A DNA stretch of 64,000 nt from Rhizobium herbae (GTDB lineage Bacteria; Pseudomonadota; Alphaproteobacteria; Rhizobiales; Rhizobiaceae). The DNA lies in the NCBI RefSeq assembly GCF_017873135.1, contig NZ_JAGGJV010000005.1, positions 124,001 to 188,000 of the forward strand. Direction: 5' to 3'. This document shows, one piece after another, positions 35,194 through 45,139 of this stretch; the first letter of the stretch is position 1, and each line of letters begins with the position of its first letter. The translations under genes were made by a program, and so were the position numbers. Below the pieces are notes generated by a model. It was given only the letters and a program-made list of their open reading frames with translations, ran no database searches and had not been told where the DNA came from.

Positions 35194-37026
35194 TCAACCT
35201 GCCTTGCGCCACTGCGTTTGCCGGCGGGCCTCGGCGGGGGCACCGCCGTCGGAGATGCGGAAACCGCGGATGAGGTTCAGCAGTTCTTCCGTATCGTCGG
35301 CCAGCACCTGGGCCGAAGCCGTCGTCTCTTCCGCCATGGCGGCATTCTGCTGGGTGGCGACGTCCAGCTGGTTCATCGAGCCGTTGATGCTGCGCAGCGT
35401 CGTGTCCTGTTCCTTGGCGCTGTAGGCGATCTTGGCAACGATCTCGTTGGCTGCCTGGATCTGGCTGGAAATCCGCTTCAGCGCATCGCCGGCCTCGCCC
35501 ACCAGCTTGACGCCGTTGACCACCTGGCCGGAGGAGCGGGAAATCTGTTCCTTGATCTCCTTGGCAGCGGCAGCGGAGCGTTGCGCCAGTTCGCGCACTT
35601 CCTGCGCCACGACGGCGAAACCCTTGCCGGAATCGCCGGCCCGCGCCGCCTCGACACCGGCGTTCAGCGCCAAGAGGTTGGTCTGGAAGGCGATTTCGTC
35701 GATCACGCCGATGATCTTGGAGATCTCGTCGGAGGATTTCTCGATGCCGCTCATCGCCTCGATCGCTTCGGAGACGATGGCCTCGCTGCGCGAGGCATCG
35801 ACGCTGACGGCCTGCACCCGCTGGCTCGCCTCGCCAGCCCCTTCGGCCGTGTGGCGCACCGATGCGGACAGTTCGTCGACCGCGGCGACGGTTTCTTCCA
35901 GATTGGCCGCCTGCTGCTCGGTCCGGCGGGCCAGTTCCAGCGATGCAGTGCGGATTTCTTCCTTGCTGCCGCCGATATCGGCGCCCTTGCCGTTGACCTT
36001 CGACATCGCCGCCTCGAGCCGCGCCAGTGCATTGTTGAAGTGTTCGCGCAGGGTCGAGTAGCCGGGGCCGAGATCGCCGCAGCGGATTGTCAGGTCGCCG
36101 GTCGCCAGAAGCTCCATCGCCTCGCCGATCGTCGCCACCACATGCGCCTGCAATTCCGCCTCTTCACGCTGAAGATCGAGATTGTGCTGGCGCTCGGCGT
36201 TGATTTCCGCCTGCTGCTCGGCCTGGCGGCGGGTCATCTCATGCCGTTCGCGGACTTTCTGCTGCAGCGATTGCGTCGCCGTCGCCATCAGGCCTACCTC
36301 GTTGCGCAGGTTCGTGTGCGGAATGTCGATCGACACGTTCTCGTCGGCAACCGCCCGGAGCGCCGTGTGGATCGCCTGCAGCGGCTTGACGATGCCGCGG
36401 ATGACATACCAGGCAGCGGCAATGCCGAACCCGAAAACGATCAGCCCGAGAGACAGCGCCTTCCAGATGGTGGCGTTGACCTGCGCGTCGAGGTCGTCGA
36501 TGTAGAGGCCGGTGACGACGACCACCTGCCACGGCTCGAAGGCCATGGCATAGCTGCTCTTGCGGAAGAACGCGTCGTCCGGCTGGCCGGGCTTGCTGGC
36601 ATAGAAGTCCGTCTGGCCGCCGCCGGCGCGTCCAAGCCTCACCAGTTCGTCGCGGAACTTGTAGCCCTTCGGATCGGCGACGCCCTTGGCGCTCTTGCCG
36701 ACCTTGCGCGCGTCGGGATGGAATTTCATGACTACATCGTAGTCGTAGCCGAAGAAATATCCGTCCGGATCGAATTTCATCGCCGTCAGGGTCTTGAAGG
36801 CCTGTGCCTGTGCCTCGTCGCGGGTCAGTTCGCCCGCCGTTTCCCGCTCGTGGAAGGCCTTGAGCACCGACACGGCCGACTGCACTTGGGTGCGCAGCGT
36901 GTCATAGCGGGCCTGGTAGAGCGCGTCGCTCGAGGTGGATATCTGAAAATAGACGGCCGCCGCGAAGGCAACGAACAGTCCGATGACCAGCAACAACAAT
37001 TGTCGCGAAATCTTGAGATTCTTCAT
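35194..37026 (-). CDS. Methyl-accepting chemotaxis protein with a periplasmic Cache domain
   Basis: The 610-residue receptor has a first membrane helix ([18 protein letters not shown]), a periplasmic single-Cache domain ([20 protein letters not shown], then [13 protein letters not shown], about residues 40-190), a second helix (about 195-215), HAMP, and the signalling domain with the conserved [23 protein letters not shown] tip. sCache_2 receptors often sense small organic acids; the ligand here is unknown. It ends in WRKAG without a CheR-binding pentapeptide, unlike the receptor at 1-781. The start follows AAACACC with no strong ribosome site. Confidence 0.95.
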   Translation of the reverse strand: MKNLKISRQLLLLVIGLFVAFAAAVYFQISTSSDALYQARYDTLRTQVQSAVSVLKAFHERETAGELTRDEAQAQAFKTLTAMKFDPDGYFFGYDYDVVMKFHPDARKVGKSAKGVADPKGYKFRDELVRLGRAGGGQTDFYASKPGQPDDAFFRKSSYAMAFEPWQVVVVTGLYIDDLDAQVNATIWKALSLGLIVFGFGIAAAWYVIRGIVKPLQAIHTALRAVADENVSIDIPHTNLRNEVGLMATATQSLQQKVRERHEMTRRQAEQQAEINAERQHNLDLQREEAELQAHVVATIGEAMELLATGDLTIRCGDLGPGYSTLREHFNNALARLEAAMSKVNGKGADIGGSKEEIRTASLELARRTEQQAANLEETVAAVDELSASVRHTAEGAGEASQRVQAVSVDASRSEAIVSEAIEAMSGIEKSSDEISKIIGVIDEIAFQTNLLALNAGVEAARAGDSGKGFAVVAQEVRELAQRSAAAAKEIKEQISRSSGQVVNGVKLVGEAGDALKRISSQIQAANEIVAKIAYSAKEQDTTLRSINGSMNQLDVATQQNAAMAEETTASAQVLADDTEELLNLIRGFRISDGGAPAEARRQTQWRKAG

Positions 37027-37210
37027 GGTGTTTCACGCGGTCCAGGCGCCGGCGGTCAAGGGATCGCCGGCAAATCTATTGAGATGAGGCAGGGGGTAAG
37101 GCCCGTCGCCGAGGCGACCGCCGGAAATCATTTCCGCGACTACGCTAATCCGAATATGCTTAAAAAAGAGCTATTCGCCGGCCGGCAAATGTCAGGATTT
37201 TGCAGTGCAC

Positions 37211-37246
37211 AAAAAAATTGCGCCCCTGCTTCTCTCAGGGGCGCAA
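37211..37246 (-). terminator. Terminator for the minus-strand secreted-protein gene
   Basis: CAGGGGCGCAA and TTGCGCCCCTG (37236-37246 and 37218-37228) form an 11-base-pair stem which, on the minus strand, is followed by seven T. It lies 76 bases after the stop at 37322. Confidence 0.88.
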
Positions 37247-37321
37247 CTTCTCGCCTGGAGGGCGATTGCCCGATCAGCCTTTCAAGCGGCTGGCTAGGGC
37301 AGGGACAGGGAAGTACGAGGG

Positions 37322-37846
37322 TTATTTTAGCCGAAGTTGGAAGTTTTTAAGATCAACTTCTTGTGAATGGCTGTCTTGCGGCGTGACCGTGGCCATTCCG
37401 GCCATCGACGCGGTGGAAACAGCGCCGGTTTTCGCCGTGCCGTCGATGACGGAAAGAGTGGCCGTCGCTTCGGCTTCGTCCGGCAGCGCATCTCCCGTCG
37501 CAGCCTTCGCCAGATGTTCGGCAGACGGCATTTTGGCCTGTGCGGCCTTGATGGCTTCGTCCGAAGCCTTGGTGATGAAGACCACCGGCGAGCCGCCGAG
37601 CCAGGCTTCTGTACGCACCAGCTTCATCTCGCCGTTGATTTCCTTCAGCTCCACCCGCTCGGTGCCGAGGGCAACCTCGGGGACGATGTAGCTGGTATTC
37701 TTCTTGACCACCGGGGGCGGGCAGTGAGCGCAGGAAAGCTGCGAGATGCTGTCACCGTCCGATGCCGACGTCGCATTCTCGACCGATGACGCGCCGGCCG
37801 TGCCGGCGGCGGCCAGGCTGGCGAGTGTGAACAACAGGGCGCGCAT
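37322..37846 (-). CDS. Small secreted protein with a CxxC motif
   Basis: The 174-residue product begins with a signal peptide (MRALLFTLASLAAAGTAGASS), has a CAHCPPPVV motif shortly after it, and a conserved-looking core TSYIVPEVALGTERVELKEINGEMKLVRTEAWLGGSPVVFI. The tail is alanine- and threonine-rich. I recall rhizobial proteins of this form labelled HPE1-like, but cannot confirm it. ATG at 37846 is seven bases after GAGGAG; the ATG at 37852 is too close. A strong terminator follows. Confidence 0.7.
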   Translation of the reverse strand: MRALLFTLASLAAAGTAGASSVENATSASDGDSISQLSCAHCPPPVVKKNTSYIVPEVALGTERVELKEINGEMKLVRTEAWLGGSPVVFITKASDEAIKAAQAKMPSAEHLAKAATGDALPDEAEATATLSVIDGTAKTGAVSTASMAGMATVTPQDSHSQEVDLKNFQLRLK

Positions 37847-37975
37847 CGGCATTCTCCTCTGAAATCGTCAGAGGAAAATATCCGTTCTCCGTTACGTTCC
37901 CGTCAGGAGAATTGGTAAAGATTGAATGAGTTTTTCGATTTGCCGCTGTAACACTTGGGCAGTAGCGGTTGCAGG

Positions 37976-39247
37976 TCAGGCCTTCTCGCGCTCGATCGCC
38001 TGCCAGCCGATGTCGCGGCGGCAGAAGCCGTTGTCCCAGACGACGCGATCGAGAGCCGCATAGGCCGTGTCCTTGGCGGCGCAGACCGTCTTGCCCATGG
38101 CGGTGACATTCAGTACCCGGCCGCCGGTGGCGACCAGCTGCCCGTCCTTCAGCGCCGTCCCGGCGTGGAACACCTTGGTCGCGGCGTCCTCGTGCGGCAG
38201 CTTTGCGATCGGCGTGTTCTTCTCGTAGGCGCCCGGATACCCCTTGGAAGCCATCACCACGGTCAGCGCCACCTCGTTGCGCCACTCGGCGGTGACGGAG
38301 GCAAGTGTGCCGGTGGCGGCGGCATAGAGCAGGGGCAGCAGATCACTCTTCAGCCGCATCATCAGCACCTGGCATTCCGGATCGCCGAAGCGGACATTGT
38401 ATTCGATCAGCTCCGGGCCCTTGGCGGTGATCATCAACCCGGCGAACAGCACGCCGGTAAAGGGATGGCCGCTATCGGCCATGCCGGCGATGGTCGGTTC
38501 GATGATCTCGCGCATGGTGCGGTCGATCATGTCCGCCGTCATGACGGGCGCCGGCGAATAGGCGCCCATGCCGCCGGTGTTCGGCCCCGTGTCGCCATCG
38601 CCGACGCGCTTGTGGTCCTGCGCCGAGGCCAAGGCGAGTGCCGAGGTGCCATCGCAGAGGCAGAAGAAGCTGGCTTCCTCGCCATCGAGATAGGCTTCGA
38701 CCACGACTTCCGCGCCGGCCGCGCCGAATGTGCCGGAAAAGCAGCTGTCGACGGCCTCGAGCGCCTCATCGAGCGTCATGGCCACCGTGACGCCCTTGCC
38801 GGCGGCAAGGCCATCGGCCTTGATGACGATCGGTGCGCCCTGTTCGCGGATATAGGCCTTGGCCGGCTCGGCGGTGGTGAAGCGCTGGTAGGCGCCGGTC
38901 GGGATGTCGTATTTGGCGCAAATGTCCTTGGTGAAGCCCTTCGACCCTTCAAGCTGGGCCGCCGCCGCCGAGGGGCCGAAAACGACGATGCCGCCGTCGC
39001 GCAGCGTATCGGCCAATCCGGCGACAAGCGGCGCTTCCGGGCCGACGACGACGAAGTCGATGGATTCCCTGACGCAGAAGGCAAGGACAGCGTCGTTGTT
39101 CTCGGTATCGAGATCGACGAGCGTTGCCTCCTCGGCGATGCCGGGGTTGCCGGGGGCGGCGTAAAGCGCCGTCAGGCGCGGCGATTGCGCCAGTTTCCAC
39201 GCCAGCGCATGCTCGCGCCCGCCCGACCCGATCAACAGAACTCTCAT
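37976..39247 (-). CDS. purD: Phosphoribosylamine-glycine ligase
   Basis: The 423-residue ATP-grasp enzyme starts with [19 protein letters not shown] and contains the PurD blocks [23 protein letters not shown], and [12 protein letters not shown]. It catalyses the second step of purine synthesis, adding glycine to phosphoribosylamine. Length and order are normal. The gene is separate from other pur genes in this window. Confidence 0.97.
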   Translation of the reverse strand: MRVLLIGSGGREHALAWKLAQSPRLTALYAAPGNPGIAEEATLVDLDTENNDAVLAFCVRESIDFVVVGPEAPLVAGLADTLRDGGIVVFGPSAAAAQLEGSKGFTKDICAKYDIPTGAYQRFTTAEPAKAYIREQGAPIVIKADGLAAGKGVTVAMTLDEALEAVDSCFSGTFGAAGAEVVVEAYLDGEEASFFCLCDGTSALALASAQDHKRVGDGDTGPNTGGMGAYSPAPVMTADMIDRTMREIIEPTIAGMADSGHPFTGVLFAGLMITAKGPELIEYNVRFGDPECQVLMMRLKSDLLPLLYAAATGTLASVTAEWRNEVALTVVMASKGYPGAYEKNTPIAKLPHEDAATKVFHAGTALKDGQLVATGGRVLNVTAMGKTVCAAKDTAYAALDRVVWDNGFCRRDIGWQAIEREKA

Positions 39248-39344
39248 CGCCTACTCCCGCAGCCCGCCGTGATGCGTTGCCGGTTAAGGCTAGGGCAATC
39301 GAACGTCAAGGACAAATCGGCGCTATGCCGCCATTCCAGGCGGT

Positions 39345-41738
39345 TCACAGCAGGCTCGACGATCCGGCGCGGCGTCTGCGGTCCTTGACGAGAACGCGGT
39401 CTCCGTCGCGGCCGGCGATTTCTGCCGTCCGCTTCAGCGCCCAGATCGAGAGATCGGACAGGATCAGCGGCTTGCTGATGAGATAGCCCTGGTATTGATC
39501 GCAGCCGGCCGCCGTCAGCATCGCCAGCTTCTCGTGGGTATCGACGCCTTCGCCGATCACCGACATGTTCTGCGCGTGGCAAAGCGCGATCATCGCCTTC
39601 AATGCCGGCAGCGATTCCTTGTTGGCAAGGTTCTCCACCAGCGCCCGGTCGAGCTTGATCGTGTCTGCCGTGTATTCGATGATCTGCTGCACGGAGGTGT
39701 AGCCGGCGCCGAAATCGTCGATGGAGATGCGGAAGCCGCGTTCGCGTAAGGCTTCGATGTTTCGGTGCAACTGATCGCCAAGCTTGACCGCAAAGGTTTC
39801 CGTCAGCTCGATCTCGATCGTCCGTGGATCGAGCCCGTGCCTGTCGAGGCAGGCGCAGAAATAATCGCTGATCGATTTCGAGTGCAGCTCCGCCGACGAG
39901 ATATTGATGGCAAGCACCGTATCCTGTCCGAACAGCTGCTTGAGCCGGTGATGCTCCGACATCGCCCGGTTGATCACCCACCAGTCGATCTTGGTGAACA
40001 GGCCCGAGCTCTCGGCAATCGGCACGAATTCGTCCGGCGTTACATTGCCGAGCGTGGGGGAGACCCAGCGCAGCAGCGCCTCGCAGCCGGTAACCTTGCC
40101 GCCGGCATCGACGATCGGCATGTAGACAAGGTGAAACTGTTCGTCCGGATCGACCAGCCGCAGTTCTTCCTGGATATGGCGGATCCGGTCGCGCTTGTCC
40201 TGAAGCGCCCGGGAGAAGCGCGAGGAGCGGTTCTTGCCGTTGGTCTTGGCCTGGTACATGGCCGCATCGGCATTGGAGATCAACTCGGCCAGGTTGGTCG
40301 CGTCCGTCGGGCAGATGGCGACGCCGATGCTGGCGGTCACCGGATAGTCCTTGCCGCGCACTTCAAAACCGTTGGCAAACAGCGAAAGGATGATGGCGCA
40401 CATTTCGCGGATCGTGCCGTCGCCCGAGGCAGACTGAACGAGAACCGCGAACTCGTCGCCGGAAAGCCGGGCGAAGATCACCGGCGGCAAGGCCCTGCGC
40501 GTGACGATCTCGCCGACTGCGGTTTCGATCCTGAGTGCCAGCGTTTTCAAAAGGTCGTCGCCGACCTCGTGACCGTATTTGTCGTTGACGAACTTGAAGT
40601 TGTCGATGTCGATGAACAGCAGGCTGCAATGCCCGCCCTCGTTCCTGACCTGCTGCACGATATCGGCGGCAAGCGTATTGAAGTGGCCGCGATTGCTGAT
40701 GCCGGTCAGCGTGTCGGTCCAGGAGGCATGCTGCACGAGTTTCAGTGCACGCTGCGACTGGTCGTGCAATTGCTTGATGTTGCCCGTCAGCCGCCCGATT
40801 TCGCCGGCAGCGCCGCTTTCCCTGATGCCATCGTTCTCGCCGCTCATCACCGCCGTCACCTGCCGGTCGAGAACAGAGATCGGATTGGTGATGAAACGGC
40901 GGATGAGGATGATCATAAGTCCGACCGAGATGAGGCTCATGGCCAGCGCACCCAGGCCAAGCAGCAGCCTCAGCTGCGCCTTGTTCCCGGACTTGTGGGA
41001 CGGCGGAACCGCCAGCATGGCAAACAGCGACGGGGCGAGGCGGACGGATGCGGAGAGTTCGTCGGAGGGCTGCGGCGGTGGTGCCGCGTCGAAGTCGATC
41101 GCCGCTCCATATTCCTTCTGCAGGATGCGCTGCATGCCGAGAAACTGCGTCGGCTCGATTGCCACCTGAACCAGCAGCGCATTCTTCTTGGCGCTCGGCA
41201 GGGGACGGCTGAAGGTGACGGGATCGATGAATTCCGAATAGACGATCAACGGCCGTGTCTGCTGATCGTGAAGATAGGTCCAGTCGCGCAACTGGCTGCC
41301 GCCGGTCAGCCGGCGTGCCAGCGCAAACTGCGGCTCGCCGATCTCGGCGAAGGGGTCTTCGCTGTTTTCGAAATAGTAACCGGGCGTCATGTCCGGATTG
41401 AGAATGGCAAAGGAGATGAACATCTTCGGATCGTCGGACAATGACCGGATGCTCTGCTGCAGCCGGAGGGCCAGCGCATTGTCGCGGTAGGTCTCATCGG
41501 TTTCCGAGACGAACAGGCGGACCGCGTTGCCTTCGAGGATCGAATAAAGGAAGCTGCGGCTCTGGCTGACCTCGTTGCGGAAAAGCGCTGCCAGGTGATC
41601 GAGCTGCTGCGAAAGGCGCGCGCGCTCCAGCGCGAATACCGAATTTCCCTGCGCGAAATAGACGGAGAACGCCGCCAGCAGATAGCCTGCCAGCACGACC
41701 GGAAAGATCAGGAAGAAAGCGCGTTTGCCGAGCGTCAC
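39345..41738 (-). CDS. Membrane GGDEF-EAL protein, MbaA-like
   Basis: The 797-residue protein has helix 1 (residues 8-29), a periplasmic sensor of about 225 residues, helix 2 (256-281), HAMP (about 282-335), a GGDEF domain with SGDEF at 426-430, and an EAL domain with EALLRW at 553-558. EAL catalytic positions are present: ELTETFA, IDDFGAGYTS, KLDRALVENL and EGVDT. There is no RxxD inhibitory site. It is most likely a c-di-GMP phosphodiesterase, with cyclase activity possible. Length, SGDEF variant and gene neighbour match Vibrio cholerae MbaA. Its ATG overlaps the stop of the polyamine-binding protein gene by four bases. Confidence 0.93.
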   Translation of the reverse strand: MTLGKRAFFLIFPVVLAGYLLAAFSVYFAQGNSVFALERARLSQQLDHLAALFRNEVSQSRSFLYSILEGNAVRLFVSETDETYRDNALALRLQQSIRSLSDDPKMFISFAILNPDMTPGYYFENSEDPFAEIGEPQFALARRLTGGSQLRDWTYLHDQQTRPLIVYSEFIDPVTFSRPLPSAKKNALLVQVAIEPTQFLGMQRILQKEYGAAIDFDAAPPPQPSDELSASVRLAPSLFAMLAVPPSHKSGNKAQLRLLLGLGALAMSLISVGLMIILIRRFITNPISVLDRQVTAVMSGENDGIRESGAAGEIGRLTGNIKQLHDQSQRALKLVQHASWTDTLTGISNRGHFNTLAADIVQQVRNEGGHCSLLFIDIDNFKFVNDKYGHEVGDDLLKTLALRIETAVGEIVTRRALPPVIFARLSGDEFAVLVQSASGDGTIREMCAIILSLFANGFEVRGKDYPVTASIGVAICPTDATNLAELISNADAAMYQAKTNGKNRSSRFSRALQDKRDRIRHIQEELRLVDPDEQFHLVYMPIVDAGGKVTGCEALLRWVSPTLGNVTPDEFVPIAESSGLFTKIDWWVINRAMSEHHRLKQLFGQDTVLAINISSAELHSKSISDYFCACLDRHGLDPRTIEIELTETFAVKLGDQLHRNIEALRERGFRISIDDFGAGYTSVQQIIEYTADTIKLDRALVENLANKESLPALKAMIALCHAQNMSVIGEGVDTHEKLAMLTAAGCDQYQGYLISKPLILSDLSIWALKRTAEIAGRDGDRVLVKDRRRRAGSSSLL

Positions 41739-42778
41739 TGGAAGTTTGCCATCGAGCTGATGATGCGCCGGCGCGTCTGGATCGACTGGACTGAGAGTTC
41801 CTTCTGGTACTGGCTTTTCGCCAGGATTTCGGCGGGTGGGTATATTTCCCGGTTGGAACGCATCTCGGCCGGGATGAGATCAAGCGCCTTCTCGTTGGCC
41901 GTCGGCATCGTCAGCGCTTCGGCGTTGGCCGCTGCATTGTCCGCCGAACCGATGAAATCAAGCAGCTGCAGCGCAAGCCCCTTGCGCGGCGAGGCGGCGG
42001 TGACCGCCATGCAATCGAGCCAGGAGAGCGTACCTTCCTTCGGCACTGCATAGCGCCAGACGCCGGGTGTGCCGGCCTTGTCGTTGAGCACATGCTGGTC
42101 GCCGCTATAGGCGAGCGCCATGTAGATGTTCTTGCCGTTTTCAGGACTCTGGATCGAGGTGATCACGTAGTCGTAGGTCAGCACGAAGGGCGCCTGCTTC
42201 TTCATCACCTCGAACGCGGCCTTCAGCGTTTCGTTGTCATTGGCGTTGATCGACTTGCCAAGCAGCACCAGCGGCGCGATGAAGGCCTCGTTGTGATCGT
42301 CATACATCGCAACGTGTTTTTTGAGTTCGGGCGCCGGAGACATCAGGTCGTTCCAGGAGGTGGGGGTGGTTTTGACCATGTCGGAGCGGTAGACGATCCC
42401 CATCGTGCCCCAGAGGTAGGGCATGGCATAGCCGGCGCAGCGGGCTTTCCAGTCGGGCTTGTAGTCTTTCAGCGAAGGAACATTCGTCTCTGTCAACGGC
42501 TCAAGAATTCCGCGTTTTCCGAAGAGATCGGCGCCATTTTCGCCGATGACGGCAAGATCGATATTGCTGCTCGGATCCGAAAGCACCTCGTCGCGCGCAT
42601 CGCCGCTATCGTAATAGATCTGGTTGACGGCAACGCCGGTCTTTTCCGTCCAGCGATCGAGGATGTTCTGGTCGATATAGGATTCCCAAATCAACAGGTT
42701 CAGTGTTTCTGCATGCCCTGGCGAGGCAGCAAACTGCGCGGCTAGCGCGGCAGAAACGGCTATTAACGTCTTGCGCAT
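41735..42778 (-). CDS. Periplasmic polyamine-binding protein (PotD/PotF/NspS type)
   Basis: The 347-residue protein has a signal peptide (TLIAVSAALAAQFAASPGHA) and the spermidine/putrescine-binding fold: LNLLIWESYIDQNILDRW, DLAVIGENGADLF, and YAMPYLWGTMGIVYRSD. The ATG at 42778 follows GGGGTGA. No ABC permease or ATPase gene is near; the only coupled gene is the GGDEF-EAL protein. This is the layout of V. cholerae nspS-mbaA, where the binding protein is a sensor rather than a transporter part. The ligand polyamine cannot be read from sequence. Confidence 0.93.
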   Translation of the reverse strand: MRKTLIAVSAALAAQFAASPGHAETLNLLIWESYIDQNILDRWTEKTGVAVNQIYYDSGDARDEVLSDPSSNIDLAVIGENGADLFGKRGILEPLTETNVPSLKDYKPDWKARCAGYAMPYLWGTMGIVYRSDMVKTTPTSWNDLMSPAPELKKHVAMYDDHNEAFIAPLVLLGKSINANDNETLKAAFEVMKKQAPFVLTYDYVITSIQSPENGKNIYMALAYSGDQHVLNDKAGTPGVWRYAVPKEGTLSWLDCMAVTAASPRKGLALQLLDFIGSADNAAANAEALTMPTANEKALDLIPAEMRSNREIYPPAEILAKSQYQKELSVQSIQTRRRIISSMANFQ

Positions 42779-42971
42779 CGAAATCACCCCGATAGTCCCC
42801 TGGGCGACCTTAGCGCGCAATGCTTGATGAATACTTACAAGAGGATGCACCGGGTTGCAGTCCGGTTGAAAAGCCAGCGGCGCCGCTGAAATCGCAGCGC
42901 AAGCTGCCCGGTCACCTGCGGTATTCCGGGTAGCTTGCGATTGCGGCAATGGGTATCATCGAGATTTGGTA

Positions 42972-44171
42972 TTACCGGTGGCTCGGAAGCTTCGGCAGGA
43001 AGATGGTCAGCAGACCGAGCAGCGGCATGTAGGAGCAGATCGTATAGACGAACTCGATGCCGTTGCGGTCGGCAAAGACGCCGAGCACGGCAGCCCCGAT
43101 GCCGCCGAAGCCGAAGGCAAAGCCGAAGAACATGCCGGCGATCAGACCGACGCGGCCGGGCACCAGCTCCTGTGCAAAGACCACGATGGCCGAGAATGCC
43201 GAGGAGAAGATGAAGCCGATCAGGATCACCAATGCCGCTGTCCAGAACAGATTGGCATAGGGCAGGAGCAGCGCGAACGGGATGACGCCGAGGATCGAGA
43301 ACCAGATGACGAAGCGGGCGCCGTACCGGTCGCCGATCGGTCCGCCGAAGATCACACCGGCGGCGGACGCGCCGAGGAACAGGAACAGCAGCAGCTGGGC
43401 ATCCTGAACGCCGAGGCCGAACTTCTCGATGGTGAAGAAGGTGAAATAGCTGGAAAGACTGGAGAGATAGGCGTTCTTCGTTGCCGTCAGGATGACGAGA
43501 ACGATCAGCGTCCAGATCACCTGGTTGCGCGGCAAGGGCAGGGCGCGGCTGACGGCTTTGCGGCCTGCCGAACTGCGGCGATGACGGGTGTACCAGACGC
43601 TGACCCAGGACAGCACCATGAAGCCTGCCAGAGCGATGACCGAGAACCAGCTGAGGCTGCTTTGGCCTTGAGGAATGACGATGAAAGCGGCCAGCAGCGG
43701 TCCGATCGCCGTGCCGGTATTGCCGCCGACCTGGAAGAGCGACTGGGCGAGGCCATGCCGTCCGCCCGAGGCGAGCCGTGCGACACGCGACGCTTCCGGA
43801 TGGAAGATGGCCGAGCCGATGCCGATCAGGCAGGCGCCGGCGACCAGAACATAGAAGTGGTGGGCATTGGCAAGCGTGATCAGCCCGGCGCAGGTCGACA
43901 GCATGGCGGCCGGCAGCGAAAAGGGCATCGGCCAGCGGTCGGTGACGACACCGACGGCGGGCTGCAGCAGCGATGCGGTCACCTGAAACGCGAAAGTCAG
44001 AAGGCCGATCTGCACGAAATCGAGCGCGTAGTTGGCTTTCAGCAGCGGATAGAGCGAGGTCAGCAGCGACTGCATGATGTCGTTCAGCATGTGGCAGAAG
44101 CTGACCGCGACAATGACGGAAACCGCCGTCTTCTCCGCGCTGACCGGCGCGCCTGATGATACCGTTGCCAT
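42972..44171 (-). CDS. MFS exporter, fosmidomycin-resistance (Fsr) type
   Basis: The 399-residue protein has twelve hydrophobic segments and the Fsr-type start VSFCHMLNDIMQSLLTSLYPLLKANY, with GIGSAIFHPEASRVA in the first half. This MFS branch exports small polar drugs such as fosmidomycin. The true substrate is unknown. The ATG follows GAGGAAG. It is divergent from an AraC-type regulator across a 110-base gap, which suggests that regulator controls it. Confidence 0.92.
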   Translation of the reverse strand: MATVSSGAPVSAEKTAVSVIVAVSFCHMLNDIMQSLLTSLYPLLKANYALDFVQIGLLTFAFQVTASLLQPAVGVVTDRWPMPFSLPAAMLSTCAGLITLANAHHFYVLVAGACLIGIGSAIFHPEASRVARLASGGRHGLAQSLFQVGGNTGTAIGPLLAAFIVIPQGQSSLSWFSVIALAGFMVLSWVSVWYTRHRRSSAGRKAVSRALPLPRNQVIWTLIVLVILTATKNAYLSSLSSYFTFFTIEKFGLGVQDAQLLLFLFLGASAAGVIFGGPIGDRYGARFVIWFSILGVIPFALLLPYANLFWTAALVILIGFIFSSAFSAIVVFAQELVPGRVGLIAGMFFGFAFGFGGIGAAVLGVFADRNGIEFVYTICSYMPLLGLLTIFLPKLPSHR

Positions 44172-44281
44172 GCTGTCTTCCTCACCCGTCGAACGTCGTA
44201 TTTTTGGATATGTGCTGTCCTACATCGCTTGAGTCTGGCCTGCTTTTGTGCTGTGGTCGCATTCTTTCGAGAGTGGGCCAA

Positions 44282-45097
44282 ATGCGGACAATCGATCTCA
44301 CGGGACAGGATAGCCAGGGCGACGACCAGCATTTCGAGAGTCTTTCCTGGATCGAAAGCGGCGAAGAGCCCGTTCTCGCGCTTGGCCGCATCTATCCTTC
44401 GGGCTTTCGAGGGCCGCCGCACAGCCACACCAAAACGCAGCTCTGGTGCGCCCGCCATGGTGTCGTGCTGGTCAGCACCGCCGGCGGCCGCTGGATGATA
44501 CCGCCGGGTCACGGCTTGCTCATTCCGGCAGGTCTTGAACATTTCAGCGAGATGATCAGCGACGTGCGGATGCATTCCATCTATGTCAGTTCATCGATCG
44601 TCGTCTCCGACGTGCCGCGTGTGCTCGAAATCACGCCGCTTGCCGGCAGCCTGATCGAGGAACTGGTGCAATCGGACGAAAAACCGCTGGCTCCACGGCG
44701 CAAACGCCTGATCATGGAGCTGTTGCTGGACGAGATCGGCCGGCTGCCGGAGCGCCCGCTCGGCCTGCCGTTTCCGGGCGATGCGCGGCTCGACCGTCTC
44801 TGCCGCCATTTCCTGAAATCGCCCGATGCCAATGCCGGGATCGACGATTGGGCGCGCGAACTCGGCATGAGCCGGCGCTCCTTCACACGGCTGTTTCGCG
44901 TCGAGACCGGCGTCAGCTTCGTCACCTGGCGCCAGCAAGCCTGCATCTTCGCCTCGCTGCCGCGGCTCGCCGAAGGCGAGCCGATCACCAATGTCGCGCT
45001 TGATGCGGGCTATGAGAATATCGCGGCCTTTACCACCATGTTCCGCCGGATGCTCGGCAGTTCGCCGAGCACGTACCTCAAATCGCGCGCGGCCTGA
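44282..45097 (+). CDS. AraC-family transcriptional regulator
   Basis: The 271-residue protein has an N-terminal cupin-like sensor (PPHSHTKTQLWCARHGVVLVS, PPGHGLLIPAGLEHFSEM) and a C-terminal AraC double helix-turn-helix (WARELGMSRRSFTRLFRVETGVSF, then NVALDAGYENIAAFTTMFRRMLGSSPSTY). The ATG at 44282 is supported by the domain start; upstream in-frame codons are not conserved in style. It probably responds to a small molecule and regulates the divergent MFS exporter. Confidence 0.93.
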   Translation: MRTIDLTGQDSQGDDQHFESLSWIESGEEPVLALGRIYPSGFRGPPHSHTKTQLWCARHGVVLVSTAGGRWMIPPGHGLLIPAGLEHFSEMISDVRMHSIYVSSSIVVSDVPRVLEITPLAGSLIEELVQSDEKPLAPRRKRLIMELLLDEIGRLPERPLGLPFPGDARLDRLCRHFLKSPDANAGIDDWARELGMSRRSFTRLFRVETGVSFVTWRQQACIFASLPRLAEGEPITNVALDAGYENIAAFTTMFRRMLGSSPSTYLKSRAA

Positions 45098-45139
45098 CGA
45101 AGCTGTATTTCAATTTGGCTCTGAAACAGATCTGAAAGG

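Noticed and set aside
35179..37350. Long plus-strand frame opposite the Cache chemoreceptor
   Set aside because: Antisense shadow with Arg/Gly/Asp/Leu-rich composition; the receptor on the minus strand is complete and conserved.
37955..39388. Long plus-strand frame opposite purD
   Set aside because: Antisense shadow; PurD motifs are intact on the minus strand.
41735..42778. Reading the polyamine-binding protein as part of a normal ABC importer
   Set aside because: No permease or ATPase genes flank it; the only coupled gene is the GGDEF-EAL protein, so a sensor role is favoured, though an unlinked transporter cannot be excluded.
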